Origin: Parvibaculum sp.
GTDB lineage: Bacteria; Pseudomonadota; Alphaproteobacteria; Parvibaculales; Parvibaculaceae
Length of the DNA stretch: 9,923 bases
Direction: 5' to 3'
NCBI GenBank assembly: GCA_014359855.1
Contig: JACIYQ010000284.1
Coordinates: forward strand, 1 to 9,923
Part shown: positions 1-7,448 of the stretch, piece after piece
How positions within the stretch are numbered: the first letter of the stretch is position 1
Layout: each line of letters opens with the position of its first letter
Translations under genes and position numbers: made by a program
Notes under the pieces: model-generated
What the model was told of the DNA's origin: nothing
Seen by the model: only the letters and a program-made list of their open reading frames with translations
Database searches by the model: none

Positions 1-1
1 C

Positions 2-112
2 CGCATAGGCCTGGCCCGGCAGCGAAATATCGTCCGTATAGCGTCCTTTTCCCGACACAAGCCGGACATCCTCGACGCGCCGCGCCGGCTGCCCCACACC
101 GAACTTCACCAT
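2..112 (-). CDS. CoxL-like molybdopterin-binding subunit of a xanthine dehydrogenase/CO dehydrogenase family enzyme (N-terminal fragment)
   Basis: Only the first 37 codons are present; the gene continues past the left edge. The peptide begins MVKFGVGQPARRVED and goes on through SGKGRYTDDISLPGQAYA. This is the standard N-terminus of the large, molybdopterin-binding subunits of the xanthine dehydrogenase/aerobic CO dehydrogenase family (G-x-G-x-P-x-R-R-x-E-D, then G-x-G-x-Y-x-D-D). Such subunits bind Mo-molybdopterin cytosine dinucleotide and hydroxylate aldehydes, heterocycles or CO, working with FAD and 2Fe-2S subunits. The start at 110-112 has an AGAGG ribosome site about 7 bases upstream. 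The catalytic loop is outside the window, so the substrate cannot be told, and a true coxL cannot be separated from its many paralogues. The aldolase remnant lies upstream on the same strand, 99 bases away. I am sure of the family and unsure of the exact function. Confidence 0.8.
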   Translation of the reverse strand, partial: MVKFGVGQPARRVEDVRLVSGKGRYTDDISLPGQAYA

Positions 113-211
113 GGACGGACCTCTTTCAATGCGTGAGAGATGCGGGGCCAGACGAAAGCCCGCATCCGGATTGGAATGGCGTTGGAGCGCACGAGGCTCC
201 GGCCGGCGCGA

Positions 212-628
212 TCAATCGCGATAGGACGGATCGACCCGGTCGAGCGTGCGCAGAAGCGCCGGCCAGGCGAGTTTGCCGATGCCGTGCTTCTTGTGGAACA
301 TGCCCTGGTCGGCGGCCTTCTCCGGCACGCCCTGGTTCGGCATGGTGAGTTTCACGCCGCCGGAAAGTGCACGCACCTGCATGGTGCAGGCCCGCTCAAG
401 GAAATAGAGGCGCAGGAAAGCGTCGGCGCAGGTGGCGCCCGCCGTCAGCAGCCCGTCCGCCTGCGCCGACACCGCCACGCCATCATCCGAATGCGTATGG
501 ATCACCGCATTCGCCTCCGGCACCGACATATGCACCGCGCTGTGGATCGTGAAGCCCGCCGGGTTCACCGCATAATCCGAAACCTGATCGCGCACTGCAA
601 CGCCGCTGAAATCCTCCGCTACCGACAT
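212..628 (-). pseudogene. Class II aldolase/adducin family protein with two in-frame internal deletions (138 aa remnant)
   Basis: The 138-residue product matches the class II aldolase/adducin family only in pieces. Residues 1-17 resemble the family N-terminus (RDQVS). Residues 19-61 (VNPAGFTIHSAVH, then VIHTHS with the metal-ligand pair His44 and His46) match the middle. Residues 62-138 (TAGAT, AFLRLYFLERAC, WPALLRTLDRVDPSY) match the true C-terminus. From memory, full members are about 250 residues; roughly 70 residues are missing near position 18 and 50 or more at the 61/62 junction (about base 445). The second gap removes the N-H-G segment that carries the third zinc ligand, so aldolase activity is unlikely. 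The reading frame is intact, and the start at 626-628 has a good AGAGGAAGG site, which is preferred over a start 27 codons upstream. It could be an inert relic or a short protein with a new role. Confidence 0.75.
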
Positions 629-715
629 GGGGGATCGCCTTCCTCTGAACTCGTGAAAACCGGATTCATCGTTCCGGTCAGTCTGCCACGTCCCACCCCC
701 CGGCTGCAAACGCGC

Positions 716-2125
716 CTATTCCGCCGCCTTCGCCTGTGGAACCGGTTCGAACACCTTGCCGGGATTGAGAATGTTCTTCGGATCGAGCGTCCGCTTCAGC
801 ATCTGCATCAGCGCCACTTCCTCGGCCGAGCGCGACCAGTCGAGATAAGGCCGCTTTTCGAGCCCGATCCCGTGCTCCGCCGAGACGGAACCGCTGCGCT
901 TGCGCAACTCGCCATAGACGATGGCTTCCACGCCGCGCCGCGTCTCCTTGTTCGCGTCAGGGAAGCGCCCGGGGATCACATGCAGGTTCCCGTCGCCCAG
1001 ATGCCCGAACACCATCAGCGAACTATCCGGCCATTTCGCGGCGAGCCCCTGCTTCACCTCGGCGATATAGCTTTCCATATCCGCGATCTTGAGGCTCACA
1101 TCGAAGGTGAACATCGGATAGGTGTGCACCACCTGCCCCACATCGTCCCTGAGCGCCCACATCGCATCGCGTTCCGCCTGGCTCTTCGCGATCACGGCAT
1201 CCGATATCTCGCCCGCCTCCAGCGCCTCCATCATCGCCGCTTCGAAACGCGCGCTGTCGGCCTCCTGGTCGCCGCCCATGGATTCGACCAGCACATAATA
1301 GGGATGACCATGCGCGATCACGGGCCTCCCCTTTGCGGGCTCCATCGTCACCAGCTTGTAGAAATCCTCCCACATCACTTCGAAGGCCGAGAGCGTGCCG
1401 CCAAGTGCGCGCTCCATGTGACGCAGGAATTTCGGCAACTGCTCGAAGCTTTCCACCGCTACAAAGCCCGTATCCTGCGACTTCGGCTTCGGCCAGACGC
1501 GAAGCACCGCCCGCGTCACGACGCCGAGTGTGCCCTCCGAGCCGATGAACATGTGCTTCAGGTCGTAGCCCGCATTGTTCTTGATGAGCTTGTTCATCGA
1601 CGTCATCACCGTGCCGTCCGCCAGCACCGCCTCGAGCCCGAGCACCATGTCGCGCGTCATCCCGTAGCGGATCACGCGGTTGCCGCCAGCATTGGTCGAG
1701 ATATTGCCGCCGATGGTCGCCGAGCCGCGCGCGCCGAGATCGAGCGGGAAAATCAGCCCCTTCGCATCCGCCGCCTCGCAGACCGTCTGCAGCACGCAGC
1801 CCGCCTGCACGCTGATCGTACCGCCCAGCGTGTCGATCTCCTCGATCTTGTTCATGCGTTCGAGCGACAGCGCGATATGCCCGTCCGCCTCGCCGCCTTC
1901 GACGAGCCCCGTCTTGCCGCCCCAGGGCACCACGCCCTCGCCCGCCGCATGGCAGAGCTTCAACGCCTTGGACACTTCTTCCGTGCTCGCGGGCCGCAGC
2001 ACCGCAGCCGGCACGCCGAGCTTGCTCCAGCCGCCCGCGGCCTTCTCTTCGGCATCCTTGCCGGTCAGCACACCGGCATCGCCCAGCGCCGCCTTCAACT
2101 TCTGAATGAGATCGTCCGGCGCCAT
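716..2125 (-). CDS. FAD-binding 2-hydroxyacid dehydrogenase, GlcD/D-lactate dehydrogenase/D2HGDH type
   Basis: The 469-residue protein has the usual two-domain layout. An FAD-binding PCMH-type domain spans about residues 37-213, with PWGGKTGLVEGG at 67-78, ATIGGNISTNAGG at 136-148 and IGSEGTLGVVT at 194-204. An FAD-oxidase C-terminal domain follows, with H-x-G-D-G-N-x-H at 375-382 and E-H-G-I-G at 417-421. His375, His382 and Glu417 correspond to the divalent-metal site that binds the substrate carboxylate in D-2-hydroxyglutarate dehydrogenase relatives. The enzyme should oxidise a D-2-hydroxyacid (lactate, glycolate or 2-hydroxyglutarate) and pass electrons to quinone, cytochrome or ETF. The start at 2123-2125 (MAPDDLIQ) has GGGAGG five bases upstream; an earlier in-frame ATG at 2197 adds 24 residues of non-family sequence. 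The gene lies downstream of glpK, separated by 198 bases and a structured repeat. Family sure; exact substrate not decidable from sequence. Confidence 0.93.
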   Translation of the reverse strand: MAPDDLIQKLKAALGDAGVLTGKDAEEKAAGGWSKLGVPAAVLRPASTEEVSKALKLCHAAGEGVVPWGGKTGLVEGGEADGHIALSLERMNKIEEIDTLGGTISVQAGCVLQTVCEAADAKGLIFPLDLGARGSATIGGNISTNAGGNRVIRYGMTRDMVLGLEAVLADGTVMTSMNKLIKNNAGYDLKHMFIGSEGTLGVVTRAVLRVWPKPKSQDTGFVAVESFEQLPKFLRHMERALGGTLSAFEVMWEDFYKLVTMEPAKGRPVIAHGHPYYVLVESMGGDQEADSARFEAAMMEALEAGEISDAVIAKSQAERDAMWALRDDVGQVVHTYPMFTFDVSLKIADMESYIAEVKQGLAAKWPDSSLMVFGHLGDGNLHVIPGRFPDANKETRRGVEAIVYGELRKRSGSVSAEHGIGLEKRPYLDWSRSAEEVALMQMLKRTLDPKNILNPGKVFEPVPQAKAAE

Positions 2126-2207
2126 GCCATCCTCCCGGGATCGTTCTTGGACGCCACTATAGCGGGTTGGAACAGGAATTTCCCTCTTCAGCCCCAAAAC
2201 CCAGTTC

Positions 2208-2300
2208 CGTCATGGCCCGGCTTGTCCGGGCCATCCACGTCTTCCTTTTGCATCGGCTTTCGCAAAGGCGTGGATGACCCGCATAAAGCGGGTCATGGCG
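2208..2300 (+). repeat. Interspersed palindromic element, copy 1, foldable as a four-way junction
   Basis: Copy 1 of a 93-95-base repeat; the other copy is at 6348-6441. The first 36 bases (2208-2243) are identical in the two. Parts in order: outer arm CGTC 2208-2211; hairpin 1 with a perfect 9-bp stem (ATGGCCCGG 2212-2220, CCGGGCCAT 2226-2234) and loop CTTGT; central arm CCACGTCTT 2235-2243 pairing with AAGGCGTGG 2265-2273 (one G-T); hairpin 2 with a perfect 9-bp stem (ATGACCCGC 2274-2282, GCGGGTCAT 2288-2296) and loop ATAAA; outer arm GGCG 2297-2300. The parts abut with no unpaired bases. It sits just downstream of glpK and upstream of the GlcD-like gene, where it could attenuate or terminate transcription. 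It resembles the mosaic intergenic palindromes (RIME/RPE-like) of alphaproteobacteria; the family name is not confirmed. Confidence 0.85.
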
Positions 2301-2323
2301 GAGAAGGAACGGTGACACACTCA

Positions 2324-3814
<1,491 letters not shown>

Positions 3815-3914
3815 GGGCCTCCCCCGGGGTCTCTTGCCGGCGCAGAGGCTAACCCGCCCGGGGCCCATACAAAACCCCATCGCACAAAGGGGCGAAATCC
3901 GGCTGACCAGTTGC

Positions 3915-3920
3915 TATATT
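3915..3920 (+). promoter_or_regulatory. Possible -10 element (TATATT) for moaA, suggesting a leaderless start
   Basis: TATATT lies six bases before the ATG at 3927, in the otherwise GC-rich 112-base gap between divergent glpK and moaA. Normal -10 to +1 spacing would place transcription at or next to the A of that ATG. No good -35 hexamer is seen 16-18 bases upstream, and no Shine-Dalgarno sequence precedes the ATG. Weak evidence. Confidence 0.25.
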
Positions 3921-3926
3921 CCGGTC

Positions 3927-4976
3927 ATGGACATGGAACAGCCCCTTCCCGAGGCCCCCGCAGCGCCGCAGATGCCGGAAAAGCAGATGATCGACCCGCA
4001 TGGCCGGGCGGTCACCTATCTGCGCGTCTCGGTGACGGACCGTTGCGACTTCCGCTGTGTCTATTGCATGTCGGAGCACATGAACTTCCTGCCGAAGCCC
4101 GCCCTGCTGACGCTCGAAGAACTCGACCGCGTCTGCTCCGCCTTCGTCGCAAAAGGCGTCCGCAAGCTCCGCCTCACGGGTGGCGAGCCCCTTGTCCGCC
4201 GCGATGTGATGACGCTCATCCGTTCCCTCGGCCGCCACCTCGAAACCGGCGCGCTCGACGAACTGACGCTGACCACCAATGGCAGCCAGCTCGCCCGCCA
4301 TGCCGGCGACCTCTATGCCGCCGGCGTCCGCCGCATCAACGTCTCGCTGGACACGCTGGACGAACCCCTCTTCCAGCAGATCACGCGCTGGGGCCGCCTC
4401 CCCCAGGTGCTGGATGGCATCGCCGCCGCGACGCGCGCGGGGCTCAAGGTCAAGATCAACGCCGTCGCGCTCAAGGGCGTCAACGATGCCGAAATACCCG
4501 CGCTCATCGAATGGGCGCATGGGCAAGGCCACGATCTCACGCTGATCGAAACCATGCCGCTCGGCGACATCGACGGCGACCGCACGGACCAGTACCTGCC
4601 GCTCTCCCAGCTGCGCCACTCGCTGGCGGAGCGCTGGACGCTCGAACCTCTCGCCGAGCGCACCGGCGGCCCCGCGCGCTATGTCCGCGTTGCCGAAACC
4701 GGCGGCAAGCTCGGCTTCATCACGCCGCTCACGCATAATTTCTGCGAAAGTTGCAATCGCGTCCGCCTCACCTGCACGGGCACGCTTTATATGTGCCTCG
4801 GCCAGGACGATGCGGCAGACCTGCGGGCCCCGCTGCGCGCGAGCGAAGCGGACGACCTCCTCGACGCCGCCATCGACGAAGCGATCGCCCGCAAGCCCAA
4901 GGGCCACGACTTCATCATCGACCGCGAGCACAACCGCCCCGCCGTCGCGCGCCACATGTCGCTCACCGGCGGGTGA
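3927..4976 (+). CDS. moaA: GTP 3',8-cyclase MoaA (molybdenum cofactor biosynthesis)
   Basis: A 349-residue radical-SAM enzyme that rearranges GTP to 3',8-cyclo-7,8-dihydro-GTP, the first step of molybdopterin synthesis. The N-terminal SAM-binding cluster motif is Cys40-x3-Cys44-x2-Cys47 (TDRCDFRCVYCM), followed by the SAM-binding LRLTGGEPLVRRD. The second, GTP-binding 4Fe-4S cluster is Cys273-x2-Cys276-x13-Cys290 (FCESCNRVRLTCTG). The protein ends in Gly-Gly, the C-terminal dipeptide required for activity in MoaA proteins. The start is uncertain: ATG 3927 lacks a ribosome site but has a -10-like TATATT just ahead, while ATG 3987 (MIDPHGRAVTYLR, the usual family start) has GGAA seven bases upstream and would give 329 residues. 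It is divergent from glpK and followed 135 bases later by nadK. Its product is needed by molybdoenzymes such as the CoxL-like subunit at the left edge. Confidence 0.96.
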   Translation: MDMEQPLPEAPAAPQMPEKQMIDPHGRAVTYLRVSVTDRCDFRCVYCMSEHMNFLPKPALLTLEELDRVCSAFVAKGVRKLRLTGGEPLVRRDVMTLIRSLGRHLETGALDELTLTTNGSQLARHAGDLYAAGVRRINVSLDTLDEPLFQQITRWGRLPQVLDGIAAATRAGLKVKINAVALKGVNDAEIPALIEWAHGQGHDLTLIETMPLGDIDGDRTDQYLPLSQLRHSLAERWTLEPLAERTGGPARYVRVAETGGKLGFITPLTHNFCESCNRVRLTCTGTLYMCLGQDDAADLRAPLRASEADDLLDAAIDEAIARKPKGHDFIIDREHNRPAVARHMSLTGG

Positions 4977-5034
4977 CCCGGCACGTCCCGCCTTCGGAAT
5001 AGTCCCAATCCCCGGCTTGCGTATCTCCGCCCAT
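4963..5034 (-). CDS. Candidate small ORF (23 aa) antisense to the moaA 3' end
   Basis: The ORF begins MGGDTQAGDWDYSEGG and ends CRVTRR, then TGA at 4963-4965. It overlaps the last 14 bases of moaA on the opposite strand and lies in the moaA-nadK gap. Its start at 5032-5034 is preceded, at a spacing of six bases, by a full consensus Shine-Dalgarno AAGGAGGT (5041-5048), the strongest ribosome site in the window. I recognise no family; there is no membrane segment or signal peptide. The peptide is polar and acidic in the middle, with a basic end. Against it: very short, one cysteine, no recognised promoter, and it lies antisense between two co-oriented genes. It could be a real small protein or a chance site. 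Confidence 0.35.
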   Translation of the reverse strand: MGGDTQAGDWDYSEGGTCRVTRR

Positions 5035-5111
5035 GTGCTTACCTCCTTGTGCCTGCGGATAATTTACCGATTCATTCGGAGAAATGTCCGGCCGCCCTTG
5101 AGGGGAAGACG

Positions 5112-5879
5112 ATGAAATTCGAGAAGATCGCCTTTGTGGCGACGGATGTGCCCGAAGCGAGGGCCGCAAAAAAAACGCTGAGCGAGCGCTATGGCGATAC
5201 CGCCCCGGAGCAGGCGGACGTCATCGTCGCGCTTGGTGGCGACGGTCTCATGCTCCAGACCCTCCATCGATACATGAACCGCCGCACCCCCATCTACGGC
5301 ATGAACCGGGGATCGGTCGGCTTCCTCATGAACGAATATCGCGACGACAATCTGAAGGAGCGTCTCGCCGCCGCCGAATGCGCCACCATCCATCCCTTGC
5401 GCATGCGTGCGACGCTTGCCGATGGCAGCACGGCCGAAGCGCTGGCGATCAACGAGGTCGCGCTTTTCCGCGAAACCTATCAGGCGGCGAAGATTCGTAT
5501 TTCCATCGACGGCAAGACGCGCATGGAAGAACTCGTCTGCGACGGCGTGCTGGTGGCGACGCCCGCCGGTTCCACCGCCTACAACCTGTCGGCGCAGGGG
5601 CCCATCGTTCCCATCGACGCCGCCCTCCTCGCGCTCACGCCAATCAGTGCCTTCCGCCCCCGCCGCTGGCGCGGTGCGCTCCTTTCGCATCGCGCGAAGG
5701 TGCGTTTCGAAATTCTGGAAGCAGGCAAGCGCCCCGTCAGCGCCGTCGCCGACCACACCGAGTTCCGTCAGGTGTGCGACGTCCATGTTGAAGAAGATGG
5801 AAGCATCGACATGCTGATGCTCTTCGACCCCGGCCACGGCCTCGAGGAACGCATCATCACCGAGCAATTTTTGTATTGA
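5112..5879 (+). CDS. nadK: NAD kinase
   Basis: A 255-residue ATP-NAD kinase that phosphorylates NAD to NADP in the cytosol, of normal length for the short alphaproteobacterial form. The family motifs are present: GGDG at residues 42-45 with catalytic Asp44 (VIVALGGDGLMLQTLH), Asn114-Glu115 in the NEVALFRE segment, and the DGVLVATPAGSTAYNLSAQGPI region at about 144-165, where the usual S-A-G-G-P is S-A-Q-G-P. The start ATG 5112 (MKFEKIAFVATDVPEA) has a GAGGGGA site about seven to ten bases upstream; the earlier ATG at 5049 adds 21 residues of unlikely sequence. An eight-A run at 5168-5175 spans codons 19-22. It is co-oriented with moaA across 135 bases, in a gap that also holds the antisense small ORF. 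A small AT-rich gene follows after 27 bases. Confidence 0.95.
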   Translation: MKFEKIAFVATDVPEARAAKKTLSERYGDTAPEQADVIVALGGDGLMLQTLHRYMNRRTPIYGMNRGSVGFLMNEYRDDNLKERLAAAECATIHPLRMRATLADGSTAEALAINEVALFRETYQAAKIRISIDGKTRMEELVCDGVLVATPAGSTAYNLSAQGPIVPIDAALLALTPISAFRPRRWRGALLSHRAKVRFEILEAGKRPVSAVADHTEFRQVCDVHVEEDGSIDMLMLFDPGHGLEERIITEQFLY

Positions 5880-5906
5880 GTCCTGTCACATAGGAAACTC
5901 AGACTA

Positions 5907-6335
5907 ATGACTCAGAATTCGCTAGTCCTTGTTCTACCTGTCATTACTCTGATTGTGGGCGCACTTTTAAATCACTTCCTTTCGCGGGCTTCTGACACGA
6001 AGAGAGAACTAAGCGCACTCAAAATCCAAGCTTATGTGGATTATCTTCGCTGTGTTGCCGAGGCTGCTCATATAAAGCGAAATGACATCGTCGCAACGTC
6101 ACAACTGAACGCACGGGCAGCAGATGCTAAAAGCCGAATTGCGATTTATGGAAGCCCCGAAGTCATTGCAGCTTTGGCCGATTTCGGTCGCGCCGGTGCC
6201 CACACTGCAGACCCCGCAGCTCGCGCTAAACTTTTGAAGCTCTACGAAGTTATGCGAGATGAAAGAGGCCACAGTTCGAGTCCAAAAGACATCGGCAATC
6301 TCCGAGCAATACTATTCGGAGACCAAACCAACTAA
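5907..6335 (+). CDS. Small membrane-anchored protein of unknown function
   Basis: The 142-residue protein has one hydrophobic N-terminal segment at about residues 5-25 (SLVLVLPVITLIVGALLNHF), then a cytoplasmic-looking, Ala- and charge-rich helical region (KRELSALKIQAYVDYLRCVAE; AADAKSRIAIYGSPEVIAAL). The layout resembles short hypothetical proteins that carry one membrane helix and an I-A-I-Y-G-S-P-E-V-like motif, but I know no function for them. The start ATG 5907 has AGGAA ten bases upstream. Base composition stands out: two 60-base lines inside it count 45% and 50% GC against 68% in a line of moaA, and it uses codons such as TTA, ATA and AAA that are rare in its neighbours. This suggests acquisition by transfer. 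A structured repeat follows 12 bases after its stop. Confidence 0.75.
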   Translation: MTQNSLVLVLPVITLIVGALLNHFLSRASDTKRELSALKIQAYVDYLRCVAEAAHIKRNDIVATSQLNARAADAKSRIAIYGSPEVIAALADFGRAGAHTADPAARAKLLKLYEVMRDERGHSSSPKDIGNLRAILFGDQTN

Positions 6336-6347
6336 ATCTCTTTAGAT

Positions 6348-6441
6348 CGTCATGGCCCGGCTTGTCCGGGCCATCCACGTCTTTCTTCTCTTCGGGACTG
6401 CCGCCAAGACGTGGACGGCCCGAATAAATCGGGCCGTGACG
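6348..6441 (+). repeat. Interspersed palindromic element, copy 2, foldable as a four-way junction
   Basis: Copy 2 of the element at 2208-2300. Parts: outer arm CGTC 6348-6351; hairpin 1 (ATGGCCCGG 6352-6360, loop CTTGT, CCGGGCCAT 6366-6374); central stem CCACGTCTT 6375-6383 with AAGACGTGG 6406-6414, a perfect 9 bp around a 22-base loop; hairpin 2 (ACGGCCCGA 6415-6423, loop ATAAA, TCGGGCCGT 6429-6437), a perfect 9 bp; outer arm GACG 6438-6441. All parts abut. Its place between convergent genes, the small membrane protein and the Nudix hydrolase, makes it a plausible bidirectional transcription stop, although no T-tract follows. Confidence 0.85.
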
Positions 6442-6469
6442 GTTATGTATGGTGATTGGCAACCACCCA

Positions 6470-7303
6470 TCACCCCGCCTTCGGCTTCGCGACATTCTCC
6501 GCCGCCGATAGTGGCGCCTCCGTCACCGAATATCCCGCCTCGATGGGAATCCTCAGCACCGGCTCGCCCTTCTCGTTCTTCGTCACCTGCGGCTCGACGG
6601 TCACGACCGGCGTCATGCGCGCCGTCTCGATCGCATGTGCGACGCTGGGGCTGCGCCCGACCTTCTCCACATTCATCCGTGTCGGGAAGATGATGGTGCG
6701 CTTTCCGGCATCCGCTTCCTTCAGCGCTTGCGCCGGCCTGATCCACACGCTGTCGACCGACTCCGACCCGTCATGCACCGCAAGGTGGTCTTCCGGCGCA
6801 TTCGCCAGGTAGAAGCGCGTGTCGAAACGCTTCGGCATCATGTTCGGCGTGATCCAGTGCGCAAACGGCGTCAGCATGTCGCCCGCAAGCCGCAGCCCCT
6901 CATTCGCGAGAAACTCGGCGATACCCAGTTCACCCTTGTTGAGCGGGTCGCGAAATCGCTCCAGCGTCTTGAGCCGTCCGGCATCGACAACGCTGCCCGT
7001 CCGCTCGTTGCGCGCCAGCAGCACGCCCGATTCCTCGAAGGCTTCGCGGATCGCCGCCACGCGCATGGAGAATTCCCAGTCGTCGAGCCCTTCCATGCCG
7101 TCCGCGCGTTCCCGCACGCCGGGCGCCATGTCGAGCTTGTCTATCTTGCCGCCCGGAAAGACGAGCGCCCCGCTCGCGAAGTCGATCTGGTGATGCCGCA
7201 CCACCATGAAGACCTCGAGCCCTTCTGTGCCATCCCGCAACAAAAGGATCGTGGCCGCCGGAATGAGCGCACTTGCGCCCGCTTTCGCTCCTGCCTCACT
7301 CAT
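6470..7303 (-). CDS. Nudix hydrolase of the NUDT19-like (CoA diphosphatase-related) type
   Basis: A 277-residue Nudix hydrolase. These enzymes split X-linked nucleoside diphosphates with Mg2+. The fold start is visible at PAATILLLRDGTEGLEVFMVVRHH (residues 15-38), then FPGGKID (49-55) and AAIREAFEESGVLL (83-96) with catalytic Glu87, Glu90 and Glu91. The Nudix box is split: Gly52 to Arg86 is 34 residues instead of the usual 14, so about 20 residues are inserted. Split boxes mark the NUDT19/RP2 group, whose mammalian member cleaves CoA and acyl-CoAs; substrate assignment here is by analogy. A C-terminal part with THWITPN-like sequence (AHWITPNMMPKRFDTRFYLA) also fits that group. The start at 7301-7303 has AGGAGA seven bases upstream. 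It is divergent from the EAL gene across 145 bases and ends near repeat copy 2. Confidence 0.9.
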   Translation of the reverse strand: MSEAGAKAGASALIPAATILLLRDGTEGLEVFMVVRHHQIDFASGALVFPGGKIDKLDMAPGVRERADGMEGLDDWEFSMRVAAIREAFEESGVLLARNERTGSVVDAGRLKTLERFRDPLNKGELGIAEFLANEGLRLAGDMLTPFAHWITPNMMPKRFDTRFYLANAPEDHLAVHDGSESVDSVWIRPAQALKEADAGKRTIIFPTRMNVEKVGRSPSVAHAIETARMTPVVTVEPQVTKNEKGEPVLRIPIEAGYSVTEAPLSAAENVAKPKAG

Positions 7304-7317
7304 CGCAAATCTCCTTT

Positions 7318-7332
7318 GCTTCAATTCGAAGC
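7318..7332. promoter_or_regulatory. Short inverted repeat in the Nudix/EAL divergent intergenic region
   Basis: GCTTC and GAAGC arms (5 bp each) flank AATTC, directly upstream of the Nudix ribosome site, and a T-rich stretch follows on the plus strand. It lies in the 145-base gap between divergent genes, so it could be an operator or a 5'-UTR hairpin of the Nudix mRNA. The arms are short enough to arise by chance. No convincing promoter hexamers were found in the gap. Confidence 0.2.
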
Positions 7333-7448
7333 ATTGTTTTTATCTTTTGGCGACTCTGTCCGCCACTCTTCGCCGCTGGTTAAGCACTCGGAAAGGGGCA
7401 CGGGGTGACCCTCATTCCCTACCGGCACCGGCGTCGTTCGGAAACGAG

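Noticed and set aside
185..201. GGAGC/GCTCC hairpin downstream of the aldolase remnant
   Set aside because: Five-base stem, no T-tract; expected by chance in GC-rich DNA.
3849..4955. A 368-codon minus-strand frame antisense to moaA
   Set aside because: Composition is that of a GC-bias shadow; moaA has full catalytic motifs on the plus strand.
5084..5101. A 5-residue leader ORF (MSGRP) just before nadK
   Set aside because: The SD spacing is too short, there are no regulatory codons, and no attenuator hairpin is evident.
5064..5867. A 267-codon minus-strand frame antisense to nadK
   Set aside because: A shadow of a gene with clear NAD kinase motifs; it matches no family.
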